Assembly: GCA_947476255.1 (NCBI GenBank)
Contig: CANJPY010000032.1
Coordinates: 1 to 48,739, forward strand
Source of the DNA: Chthoniobacteraceae bacterium
GTDB lineage: Bacteria; Verrucomicrobiota; Verrucomicrobiia; Chthoniobacterales; Chthoniobacteraceae
Direction: 5' to 3'
DNA length: 48,739 bases
Shown here: piece by piece, positions 1 through 7,285 of the stretch
Numbering within the stretch: the first letter of the stretch is position 1
How the letters are laid out: each line of letters starts with the position of its first letter
The notes under the pieces: generated by a model
The model's input: only the letters and a program-made list of their open reading frames with translations
Databases searched by the model: none
Told to the model about the DNA's origin: nothing
Translations under genes and position numbers: made by a program

Positions 1-224
1 AGACTCCAGGGCTCCAGGGAAAAGTTAAAATAATTAAAAATCTTCAGGCTCAACCCATGCTGAGGCTTTCCAATGGCCGGCAACACCTCCGCGAGCAGGA
101 ACGAAACAGGCAGCGGTTTGAGCAGATTAAACGGCGTCTGCAGCACCGTAAGTATCGTGGCGATCAGCGTCGGCCTCCAGTATGGCACGTAATACTTAAA
201 AACTCGGAGGTAGATGGAAAACAT
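1..224 (-). CDS. ABC exporter (transmembrane plus ATPase type), N-terminal fragment
   Basis: The minus strand is open from an ATG at 224 to the window edge (74 codons). It encodes a short basic amphipathic start (MFSIYLRVFKYYVPYWRP) followed by a hydrophobic helix. This is the typical entry into the first transmembrane helix of type I ABC exporters such as MsbA-like lipid or drug exporters. The rest of the membrane domain and the whole ATPase domain lie outside the window, so the substrate cannot be judged. It is divergent from the LexA-like gene, and the 250 bases between them hold the promoters of both. No strong ribosome binding site precedes the ATG. The family call rests only on N-terminal pattern; another polytopic membrane protein is possible. 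Confidence 0.55.
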   Translation of the reverse strand, partial: MFSIYLRVFKYYVPYWRPTLIATILTVLQTPFNLLKPLPVSFLLAEVLPAIGKPQHGLSLKIFNYFNFSLEPWS

Positions 225-437
225 GGGGAGTGAAAAGGCAGGCGGCCCGCGCCCTAAGCAGAACCCGAATTGCCCAGAGATGCAAGCCGCTGAAACCGGA
301 GGCGCGCTGCCCTAAAAAAAGAACGCCGACACCACAAGCGGAGCGTTCGGAGCGCAAAGGCCCTGTGTTCTTTTTATGGGGACGCTTCGCGCCCTCAGCC
401 TCGGCGCCTTTTTCTTCCATCACTCGGCAAGGCGGAG

Positions 438-473
438 TTGACCGTTGAATTAAATCGTGTTATTTTACGACAC
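438..473 (+). promoter_or_regulatory. Promoter of the LexA-like gene with an operator-like palindrome
   Basis: TTGACC (438-443) and TATTTT (461-466) are separated by exactly 17 bases, a good sigma-70 match. The expected transcription start is around 472-475, so the mRNA may begin at or next to the ATG at 475 and be leaderless. Overlapping the -10 box are two short dyads: GTGT(457-460)-N9-ACAC(470-473) and TCGT(455-458)-N8-ACGA(467-470). They are candidates for an autoregulatory operator. They do not match the TGTTC-N4-GAACA form known for Verrucomicrobia LexA. Confidence 0.5.
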
Positions 474-474
474 A

Positions 475-1302
475 ATGGCACGCCCCACCTCCTCCACCCT
501 CAGCTCTGCTCAGAGGCGCGTTCTAGATGCCGTCCTCAAGCGCGAGCGCTTGCAGCTCCCCAACTTTGTTTCGGACCTCGTCGCAGAGCTTGCCCTCAGA
601 GCGGAAAGCAGCCTCGGCCCCACACTGCAGCGCATGGCCCGCTTGGGTGTTATCCTGCTCCAAGGCGGCGGCGCCCGCGGGCGCCAGCGCCTGGTAGTGG
701 CCACGCCCAAGGGCCGCCTCTTGTCCGGGTTGTCTGGGGTGTCCGGGGTAAACAGCGCCGGCGCAATATCTCACCTCTCACCAACCGGCGCCCCCGCCTC
801 GGTGCGCCTGCTTCCCCTGCTGGGGACCATCCCCGCAGGCCCCCTCACCGAGGTCATCGCGCGGGGAGAAACCCCTTTTGAGGCCGTGTGCGTTGAAGAT
901 TTACTCAGACACCGTCCCGGAGATTTTTTGCTCCGAATCACGGGAGATTCGATGGTGGGAGACGGCATTTTTGAAGGAGACCTGGTTCTCTTGCGTCCCG
1001 GCGTCGAGGTACAACAGGGGGAGATTGCAGCCGTACTTTGGAGCGGCTCAGGTTCAGAGTGTGAGGCAACCTTGAAACGGGTTTTCAAAAAACCTCCGGC
1101 GCCCAACCAATCCACCCCCTCCCCCACAACTCAAGGCGAGGAATCCACCGAAGGCAAAATCCTCCTGCGCGCCAGCAACCCCGCTTACCCAGATCTGGTA
1201 CTGCCCGCTGGGGGGGTGCGGATTGCGGGAGTTTTTCGAGGCCTCGTCCGCTCGGGCTCCAAACCCAGCAACACCAAGATCCCTTCTGGAGGTGCGCAAT
1301 GA
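475..1302 (+). CDS. LexA-like self-cleaving repressor (S24 family), first gene of an imuA-imuB cassette
   Basis: A 275-residue protein from ATG 475 (a GTG at 457 would add six residues but lies inside the promoter). Residues 10-80 form a winged-helix-like DNA-binding region that lacks the usual LexA recognition-helix sequence. Residues 111-260 are a LexA/S24 serine protease domain with the Ala121-Gly122 cleavage pair (TIPAGPL), catalytic Ser159 (GDSMVGDG) and catalytic Lys201 (TLKRVF). In this family, RecA filaments trigger self-cleavage and derepression. A low-complexity Pro/Ser/Thr/Glu insert (about residues 206-228) interrupts the protease fold between the lysine strand and the final strands. 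The gene precedes imuA and imuB, so it likely represses this mutagenesis cassette. It may be a second, cassette-specific LexA rather than the global SOS regulator. Confidence 0.85.
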   Translation: MARPTSSTLSSAQRRVLDAVLKRERLQLPNFVSDLVAELALRAESSLGPTLQRMARLGVILLQGGGARGRQRLVVATPKGRLLSGLSGVSGVNSAGAISHLSPTGAPASVRLLPLLGTIPAGPLTEVIARGETPFEAVCVEDLLRHRPGDFLLRITGDSMVGDGIFEGDLVLLRPGVEVQQGEIAAVLWSGSGSECEATLKRVFKKPPAPNQSTPSPTTQGEESTEGKILLRASNPAYPDLVLPAGGVRIAGVFRGLVRSGSKPSNTKIPSGGAQ

Positions 1303-1303
1303 A

Positions 1304-1387
1304 GGGTTGCCCAGACCCCAGCAGGGGTTGCCCAGACCCCAGCAGGGGTTGCCACGACCCCAGCAGGGGTTGCCCAGCCCCCCACGC
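1304..1387 (+). repeat. 21-bp GC-rich tandem repeat, about four units
   Basis: Units begin at 1304, 1325, 1346 and 1367; the first two are identical (GGGTTGCCCAGACCCCAGCA plus G), the third has small changes and the fourth decays after about 11 bases. Each unit carries a GGG(G)/CCCC inverted repeat that can form a small hairpin. The array starts directly after the stop of the LexA-like gene and lies upstream of imuA. An ATG at 1299 overlaps that stop (ATGA) and would read the repeat as a seven-residue motif, GCPDPSR. Confidence 0.9.
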
Positions 1388-1446
1388 AGGGGGCGCTCCT
1401 GCCCGCATAGGGGCGCTCAAACCGCTCCCGCACGCGTACGCAGAAC

Positions 1447-2232
1447 GTGATAAAAAACCAGAAGGACAAGAATTCCCAAAGCCCCCCCACCGAGGCCCCG
1501 CCCCCTTTGCTTGCAGATGTTCTTACAGACTTGCGCTCCCTCCTGAGTGCGCGTTTTCCGGACAGCCGCACCCTGGTTCCCATGAACGACAGCGAGGCGG
1601 CGGAACCCAGCCGTCCAAAATCTAAAACCCTGCCCACTGGAATTGGAAACTGGGACGCAAACGCGGGAGGACTGCGTCTTGGGGAAGTCACAGAAGTCTG
1701 TGGCACACTCGGCGGAACGGGACTGCTGATGGATCGTTTGCTGGCAGCCAGCAAGAGCGCTGGCTGGTTGGGGGCCTGGGTGGACGCGGGCGATTCGCTA
1801 GAGGTGGAAGACTGGGATCCGGACGCCCTGAAGCGAATGGTTTGGATGCGCTGCAAGGATCCCCTGATGGCCATGAAAGGCGCCGACTTGTTACTGCGGG
1901 ACGGCAACCTTTCCTGGGTTACCCTCGATTTGCAAGCCGTTGCGGAAAGCGCTCTGCGACGAATTTCCGCACAACACTGGCACCGGTTTCACCGGTTGGT
2001 GGAGCACCGTGGCAACGCCCTCGTGGTTTTAACCCCCGCTCCCATGGTGGAAGGCGCAAAGGTGCGTGTGCTCAGCCGCGAACTCCAGACTCTGGATTCC
2101 CTGCACCAGCCACGTCTTGAATTACGTGAAACAGCAGCTTTTGAGGTGTTTGTGAGGGGTCGCCAACCGGGCAGTGCGTCCAAAGGAAATGCAGAGCCAC
2201 GTCCCTCCCTGCCCCTGCAAAGAACAGCCTGA
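1447..2232 (+). CDS. imuA: ImuA-like protein (RecA-fold accessory factor for translesion synthesis)
   Basis: A 261-residue protein from a GTG at 1447; an ATG at 1582 is a later alternative after a Pro-rich leader. Residues 60-200 show a RecA/SulA-type ATPase core: LPTGIGNWDANAGGLRLGE, then a degenerate P-loop (GTLGGTGLL, residues 86-94) with no GKT/GKS lysine, and a beta strand WVTLDLQ in the Walker B position. Loss of a functional P-loop is usual in ImuA, which in known cassettes works with ImuB and the DnaE2 polymerase at damaged DNA. It sits 145 bases after the LexA-like gene, across the 21-bp repeat array, and before imuB. The identification relies on fold pattern plus neighbourhood; sequence identity in this family is low. 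Confidence 0.8.
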   Translation: MIKNQKDKNSQSPPTEAPPPLLADVLTDLRSLLSARFPDSRTLVPMNDSEAAEPSRPKSKTLPTGIGNWDANAGGLRLGEVTEVCGTLGGTGLLMDRLLAASKSAGWLGAWVDAGDSLEVEDWDPDALKRMVWMRCKDPLMAMKGADLLLRDGNLSWVTLDLQAVAESALRRISAQHWHRFHRLVEHRGNALVVLTPAPMVEGAKVRVLSRELQTLDSLHQPRLELRETAAFEVFVRGRQPGSASKGNAEPRPSLPLQRTA

Positions 2233-2338
2233 CACACAGGAGATCCGCACCAGACACCCCCCGTAAATACGACTCAAATGCACCGTCAATGCGCCATACC
2301 CAACAAGCTCAAAAAGCTCAACAAGCCCACGCTCAAAA

Positions 2339-2352
2339 CATTCTTCTGAACT
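2339..2352 (+). promoter_or_regulatory. Possible LexA box upstream of imuB
   Basis: CATTC-TTCT-GAACT matches the core TTC-N4-GAAC of the TGTTC-N4-GAACA motif known for Verrucomicrobia LexA, with 7 of the 10 defined positions agreeing. It lies about 77 bases before the ATG chosen for imuB. A match this short can arise by chance. No equally good box was found before the LexA-like gene. Confidence 0.25.
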
Positions 2353-2428
2353 CGTGGCCCCATAGTCCCGCCTCCTTTCCCCTCGCGTGCAACCCCTGCC
2401 CACAAATCCCATACCTTCTCCGCAAACA

Positions 2429-4009
2429 ATGCGGGCTTCTCCTATGATGGCGGTTTTATTTGTGGAGCGTTTCCGACTGCAGGCGGTTCTTCTCAATACG
2501 AGCCCGGACGCTCCCTCTCCTCCCGCGGAACAAAAGCCGGATGCCTCTTGGAATGCTGCGATAGGACTGGTGGAGGCGTCGTCCACAAAGGGGTTTCTGC
2601 TGGAAGCCACCCCGCACGCAGAAAGCTTCGGAGTGACTGCAGGCATGCCTCCCGCGCAAGCCCTGGCAAGATGTCCAGCACTGCAACTGGTGGCGGCCTC
2701 CGAACCGCGGGAACAGTGGCTCTCCAAAGAACTTTTAGACTTCGCAGGGCGCCTTTCGCCGCGGGTGGAAAAACAAGCCAGCAACCGCTACCTGCTCGAT
2801 CTCAAAGGGCAAACGATTGCTGACTGGCACGCCTGGGCGCAGAAAGCGCTCGACCACCTTCACAGGGAACTGGGGCTCTCGGCAAGGCTTGGTATTGCAC
2901 CACGGCCCGGCCTCGCCTGGTGTGCGGCAAGGCGGGCTTTCCCAGTCAAAGTCGTGGAGGAACCGGCGGCGTTTATTGAGGAACTTACTTTTGCCGAGCT
3001 CGAAGTTTCCAAAAGCCTGCAACAGCAACTCGCGGACTGGGGCATCAGAACCCTGGGAGAACTGCTCCGCCTCCCTAAACAGGGGGCGTTGGAACGTCTC
3101 GGCCCCGAGGCGGCACCTCTTTGGGAGCTCGCGAGGGACACGCAAGAGAGCGTCCTCCGCCTCGAGTCTTTCCCCGACCCTCTGGAACTCGGACAAGATT
3201 TCGAGCACCCCACAGAAACCCTCGAGCCTGTTTTGTTTGTGCTCAACCGCATTTTGGAGCAACTCGCCTCAAGAATGCGCCTTATTCACAGGGTGGCGTC
3301 CACGCTGCATTTAACCCTGCTTTTGGAAAACGAGGCCCCCTACGAACGCCAATTTTGTCTCCCAGCCCCAAGCCGCGAAGAAGCGGTGCTTTTGAGGGTC
3401 TTGGAAACCCACCTTGAAACACTCACTCTGGGGGCACCTCTTTTGGGGGTGCGTTTAAAAATCCACGAAACCCTGCCCACAAGCCAGCAGTTGGCACTTT
3501 TTGAAACCCCTCTCAGAGACCCGCACCGTTTCGGAGAAACTTTGGCTCGGCTCCATGCCCTCGCCGGAGAAAACCGAGTCGGAGTGCCCCAGCGCGCCTC
3601 CACTCACAAACCGGGAGTCTTTCACTTGCTGGACCCAAGCGTCGTCTTTACTGCACCCACGGCCCGCAGCGGCATTCCTCTTCTGACAACACCTCCTGCA
3701 CAGGCTGCCCTGCGCGGCATCCCAATGCGCCGGTTTCGCCCCCCGATCGCGGCAACCGTTTCCCTCAAACACCACCGCCCAGAGCGTATTCAGGCAGAAA
3801 ATCTGAACGGCCCAGTGCTCGATTGTGCGGGGCCCTACCGGTTGTCGGGAGAATGGTGGGAAGGCAATGCGTGGCGCGTCGAGGAATGGGATGTGGCGCT
3901 GGGGGGCGCAGCGCACGGCCTTTACCGCCTCGCCTGCGACCACGGTCCGCCCAAGGTTTGGAGCGTGGAAGGCTGCTACGATGCGAGCACGTGGGCGACG
4001 ACGCGTTGA
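2429..4009 (+). CDS. imuB: ImuB-like catalytically inactive Y-family polymerase
   Basis: 526 residues from ATG 2429; ATG 2444 or 2447 would give the more classical start MMAVLFVERF, and a GTG at 2387 also exists. The protein follows the Y-family layout. The N-terminal strand where Pol IV carries its first catalytic aspartate reads AVLFVERFRL, without that acidic residue. A palm region is followed by YLLDLKG (about residue 120), a helix-hairpin-helix segment (LADWGIRTLGELLRLP, about 195-225), then a little-finger-like domain and the ImuB C-terminal tail ending in WSVEGCYD. ImuB acts as a clamp-binding hub for DnaE2 and ImuA. It is the last gene of the cassette: no DnaE2 follows, so the polymerase partner must be encoded elsewhere. 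Confidence 0.85.
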   Translation: MRASPMMAVLFVERFRLQAVLLNTSPDAPSPPAEQKPDASWNAAIGLVEASSTKGFLLEATPHAESFGVTAGMPPAQALARCPALQLVAASEPREQWLSKELLDFAGRLSPRVEKQASNRYLLDLKGQTIADWHAWAQKALDHLHRELGLSARLGIAPRPGLAWCAARRAFPVKVVEEPAAFIEELTFAELEVSKSLQQQLADWGIRTLGELLRLPKQGALERLGPEAAPLWELARDTQESVLRLESFPDPLELGQDFEHPTETLEPVLFVLNRILEQLASRMRLIHRVASTLHLTLLLENEAPYERQFCLPAPSREEAVLLRVLETHLETLTLGAPLLGVRLKIHETLPTSQQLALFETPLRDPHRFGETLARLHALAGENRVGVPQRASTHKPGVFHLLDPSVVFTAPTARSGIPLLTTPPAQAALRGIPMRRFRPPIAATVSLKHHRPERIQAENLNGPVLDCAGPYRLSGEWWEGNAWRVEEWDVALGGAAHGLYRLACDHGPPKVWSVEGCYDASTWATTR

Positions 4010-4363
4010 AGCGCGCAAAAACAGGAAACGGCCCAAGGCCACCGCGCCAAAGTCCAGCGCTCCTCAAAGCGACTAGCCACCCGGACAATTGCCAGTTTCT
4101 GGAAAGCGATCAGGGTTATTCGCTCGTTCCCAGCATTCCTTGAATTTCACCTAATTTTTTGACGCCTTTCCTCCTTTTCTCCAGTACCGCGCACCCGAAT
4201 CCTTCCTGTCTTTTGCTCTTTGGTTTGCACCTTCTTCAACTCCAGCCGTAGCCCGCACGCTGTTGCCTCTTACTCATTCGCCAGCGAACCATCCCACCCC
4301 TCAAAAAACTAGCGCTCGTCTTTACTCGCAAAAAATGAGACTCCTTCTCGTTATCACCCCCCT
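4010..4363. other. Intergenic, pyrimidine-rich on the plus strand; no gene seen
   Basis: This 354-base stretch separates imuB from the haem/DUF1549 operon. I searched it for the start or remnants of dnaE2 (a PHP-domain N-terminus) and saw none. The frames crossing it are low-complexity and not protein-like. It must hold the promoter of the gene at 4364, but I see no convincing -35/-10 pair. Confidence 0.6.
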
Positions 4364-7243
4364 ATGATGCTGCGTCCGCTCACGCTTGCTCTTCTTTTTG
4401 CCCCGACGGCGGCTTTCGCTGCGGAGCCAGATTTCGATTTTTTCGAAAAGAAAGTGCGCCCACTCCTCGCCGAACGCTGTCTGGAATGTCATAGCGCCGA
4501 AAAAAAAGTCAAAGGAGGCCTGCGCCTCGACTGGCGCGACGGATGGACCAAGGGCGGAGATTCAGGCCCTGCCATTACTCCCGGGCATCCCGAAAAAAGT
4601 CTCCTCGTGGAATCCATCCATTATGGAAACAAAGACCTTCAGATGCCGCCCAAACAGAGGCTCGCTCCTGAAGAAATCGCCGTGCTCGAAAAGTGGATTC
4701 AAATGGGCGCCCCAGACCCCCGGAGCGAGGCGCAGGCTCTCAAAAAACAGGAAGGGCTGAGCATCGCTGCCGGCCGCGAATTTTGGAGCTACGCCCCAGT
4801 CCAAAAGCCGGCCCTCCCAAAGGTGGAGTCCCACGACTGGCCGCGCTCGAATATCGACCGCTACCTCCTCGCAAAAATGGAGGCCGCACACAAAAAGCCC
4901 GCACCAGACGCCCCGCTCCATTCTCTGGTTCGCCGTCTCTACTTAAATCTCGTCGGACTCCCCCCCTCTCCCGAGCAGACAAACGCTTTTATCCAAGAGG
5001 CCACCCTCGACAAATCCAAGGCCATCACGTCCCTCGTAGACACCCTCCTGGCAAGCCCGCATTTCGGCGAAACCTGGGGCAGACACTGGCTCGACGTCGC
5101 ACGCTTCGCGGAATCCAGCGGCGGCGGACGCACCCTCCTCTTCAAAGACGCGTGGCGCTACCGAGATTACGTCATCGACGCCTTCAATGCGGACGTCCCT
5201 TTTCCTCAGTTCGTCAAAGAACAACTCGCAGGCGACCTTCTCCCCTTTGAGTCTCCCTCAGACCGCCGCCGCCAACTCACAGCCACCGCCTTCCTCGCCC
5301 TCGGTCCCACCAATTACGAAGAACAGGACAAACAACAGCTCCGCTTCGACGTCATCGACGAACAAATCGATACCGTAGGCCGCACCTTCCTCGGGCAAAC
5401 CCTCGGATGCGCCCGCTGCCACGACCATAAATTCGACCCCGTTCCCCAGCGCGACTATTACGCGCTTGCAGGCATCTTCGCGTCCACTCGCACCCTCGCG
5501 AACTACACTGACAACGTGGCCCATTGGATCCATATCCCCCTCCCCGAGGAAGGCCCCCGCGAACAGGAAATCAAGGCTCAGGAGGAAAAACTCGCCGCCC
5601 TTTCCCACCAAATCGCCACCGCCCAGGCCGAAGCCTCTGCGGCTTCAAAACTCATTAGCGAAGCCACCGTTAAACCCGGAACAGCCGTCAATCCCGCCGA
5701 GTTGCAGGGAATCGTTCTCGATGATTCCGACGCCAAGGTCGTCGGAGCCTGGAAAAAATCCGTGCACGTCCGCAGTTTCATCGGCTTGGGCTACCTCACG
5801 GATGAAAATATGGGGAAGGGCGAAAAAACCATCACCTTCACGCCTCCCATTCCAAAGACCGGCCTCTACGACGTGCGCCTTGCCTACACTTACGCCCCGG
5901 GACGGGCCAAGAATGTGCGGGCAAACATTCTTCACGCCGATGGGGAAACCAGCGTGTACGTCGACCAGACCGAAATTCCACCCATCGACGGCCGCTTTAT
6001 TTCGCTCGGAAAATACCGTTTTGAACAGGATGGCGCGGGCTACGTGTTGATCACCAATGAAAACACGCAGGGCTTTGTCACTGTCGATGCCCTGCAACTC
6101 CTGGAAGAAGGTGCGGCCTCAAAGCAAGCACCGGACAAAAAAAACAGCACCCCAGCCCACAAGGCAGCAACCCTTGCCAAACAACAGGTGAAAGAGCTGG
6201 AGGACACTCTTAAAAAACTCACCAAAGAAGGCCCTTCCAGAAACACCACCATGGCGGTGTCTGACGAGTCCACCGCTCTCGACGCCGAAATCCGCATCCG
6301 CGGCGTCGAAAAACAGCGAGGTGAACCCGTACCGCGAGGTTTCCTGCAGGTCACCTTCCGCGGCGACGCCCCCGCACCCGCCTTCACTCCCCAGTCCAGC
6401 GGGCGGCGCGAACTGGCGGAGTGGATCGTGGGACCCGCAACCCCGCTCACCGCGCGCGTGCAGGTCAACCGAATCTGGAACTGGCTTTTCGGAGCAGGCC
6501 TCGTCCGCACCGTGGACAATTTCGGAACCACCGGCGAACTCCCTTCGCATCCAGAATTGCTGGATTATCTGGCCAGCCGGTTTGTGGAAGAAGGATGGAG
6601 CTGGAAAAAACTCATCCGGGAAATCGTCCTTTCCCGGGCGTGGCAGCAGGCGGTGCTTGCCCCCTCCAAGGAGGATCCGGAGAACCGGCTGTTTGCCCAC
6701 GCAAACCGGCGCCGCCTGAGCGCCGAACAAATCCGCGACTCCCTCTTGAGCGTGAGCGGAGTGCTGGAAAAACAGGTCGGCGGCTCCAACATCGCGGGGG
6801 CAGGCGACATTGATCCAAACAATTTTTCCGCGCAGAACGTGGAGTACAACTACGTGTACAAAGATCTCCGGCGCAGTGTGTACACTCCGGCATTCCGCAA
6901 CAAACGGCTGGAGCTGTTTGACGTCTTCGATTTTTCAGACATCAACCAGCCTGTTGGTCAGCGCAACCAGAGCAATGTCGCGCCTCAAGCGCTCTACCTT
7001 CTCAACCATCCCTTCGTCCTCGAACAATCCAAGCTCGCGGCGGAAGCCGCCCTCAAAAGCCCCCACTCAGACGCCTCAAGGCTTCAAAACGCCTATCACC
7101 AGGTTCTGGGACGCCCGCCCAGTTCCAAGGAAACACAAATCTGCCTGGGCTTTCTTTCAAAGTCTCAAGCCCCCCCGGCAGATACCTGGTCTCAATTGTA
7201 CCAAATGTTGTTCGCCTCCCTCGATTTTCGCTACATCGACTAG
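4364..7243 (+). CDS. Secreted PSCyt1-DUF1549-DUF1553 haem protein with a golvesin-like insert
   Basis: 959 residues with a signal peptide (about 1-20). The N-terminal PSCyt1 cytochrome c domain has a haem site CLECH (residues 39-43) and an MPPK motif (94-97) near the expected axial ligand. DUF1549 follows (about 150-400) and contains the family motif CARCHDHKFDP near residue 349, a second CxxCH. Residues about 446-580 resemble golvesin/Xly carbohydrate-binding-like domains (LDDSDAKVVGAW at the start, GFVTVDALQLL at the end). DUF1553 fills the C-terminus (about 675-930). Such proteins are expanded in Planctomycetes and Verrucomicrobia and are exported; their reaction is not established. It is the first gene of an operon with a DUF1501 protein 42 bases downstream and a ThuA protein. 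ATG 4364 is followed at once by a second ATG at 4367. Confidence 0.9.
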   Translation: MMLRPLTLALLFAPTAAFAAEPDFDFFEKKVRPLLAERCLECHSAEKKVKGGLRLDWRDGWTKGGDSGPAITPGHPEKSLLVESIHYGNKDLQMPPKQRLAPEEIAVLEKWIQMGAPDPRSEAQALKKQEGLSIAAGREFWSYAPVQKPALPKVESHDWPRSNIDRYLLAKMEAAHKKPAPDAPLHSLVRRLYLNLVGLPPSPEQTNAFIQEATLDKSKAITSLVDTLLASPHFGETWGRHWLDVARFAESSGGGRTLLFKDAWRYRDYVIDAFNADVPFPQFVKEQLAGDLLPFESPSDRRRQLTATAFLALGPTNYEEQDKQQLRFDVIDEQIDTVGRTFLGQTLGCARCHDHKFDPVPQRDYYALAGIFASTRTLANYTDNVAHWIHIPLPEEGPREQEIKAQEEKLAALSHQIATAQAEASAASKLISEATVKPGTAVNPAELQGIVLDDSDAKVVGAWKKSVHVRSFIGLGYLTDENMGKGEKTITFTPPIPKTGLYDVRLAYTYAPGRAKNVRANILHADGETSVYVDQTEIPPIDGRFISLGKYRFEQDGAGYVLITNENTQGFVTVDALQLLEEGAASKQAPDKKNSTPAHKAATLAKQQVKELEDTLKKLTKEGPSRNTTMAVSDESTALDAEIRIRGVEKQRGEPVPRGFLQVTFRGDAPAPAFTPQSSGRRELAEWIVGPATPLTARVQVNRIWNWLFGAGLVRTVDNFGTTGELPSHPELLDYLASRFVEEGWSWKKLIREIVLSRAWQQAVLAPSKEDPENRLFAHANRRRLSAEQIRDSLLSVSGVLEKQVGGSNIAGAGDIDPNNFSAQNVEYNYVYKDLRRSVYTPAFRNKRLELFDVFDFSDINQPVGQRNQSNVAPQALYLLNHPFVLEQSKLAAEAALKSPHSDASRLQNAYHQVLGRPPSSKETQICLGFLSKSQAPPADTWSQLYQMLFASLDFRYID

Positions 7244-7285
7244 CCCCTTCCCCTGGCCCAGCGCGCCCCACCTCCTCACCCAACC

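Noticed and set aside
438..881. 147-codon plus-strand frame overlapping the LexA-like gene
   Set aside because: It is an out-of-frame shadow of a gene with intact catalytic motifs.
4010..4363. Remnant of dnaE2 after imuB
   Set aside because: No PHP or polymerase motif can be read in any frame; the sequence looks like plain intergenic DNA.
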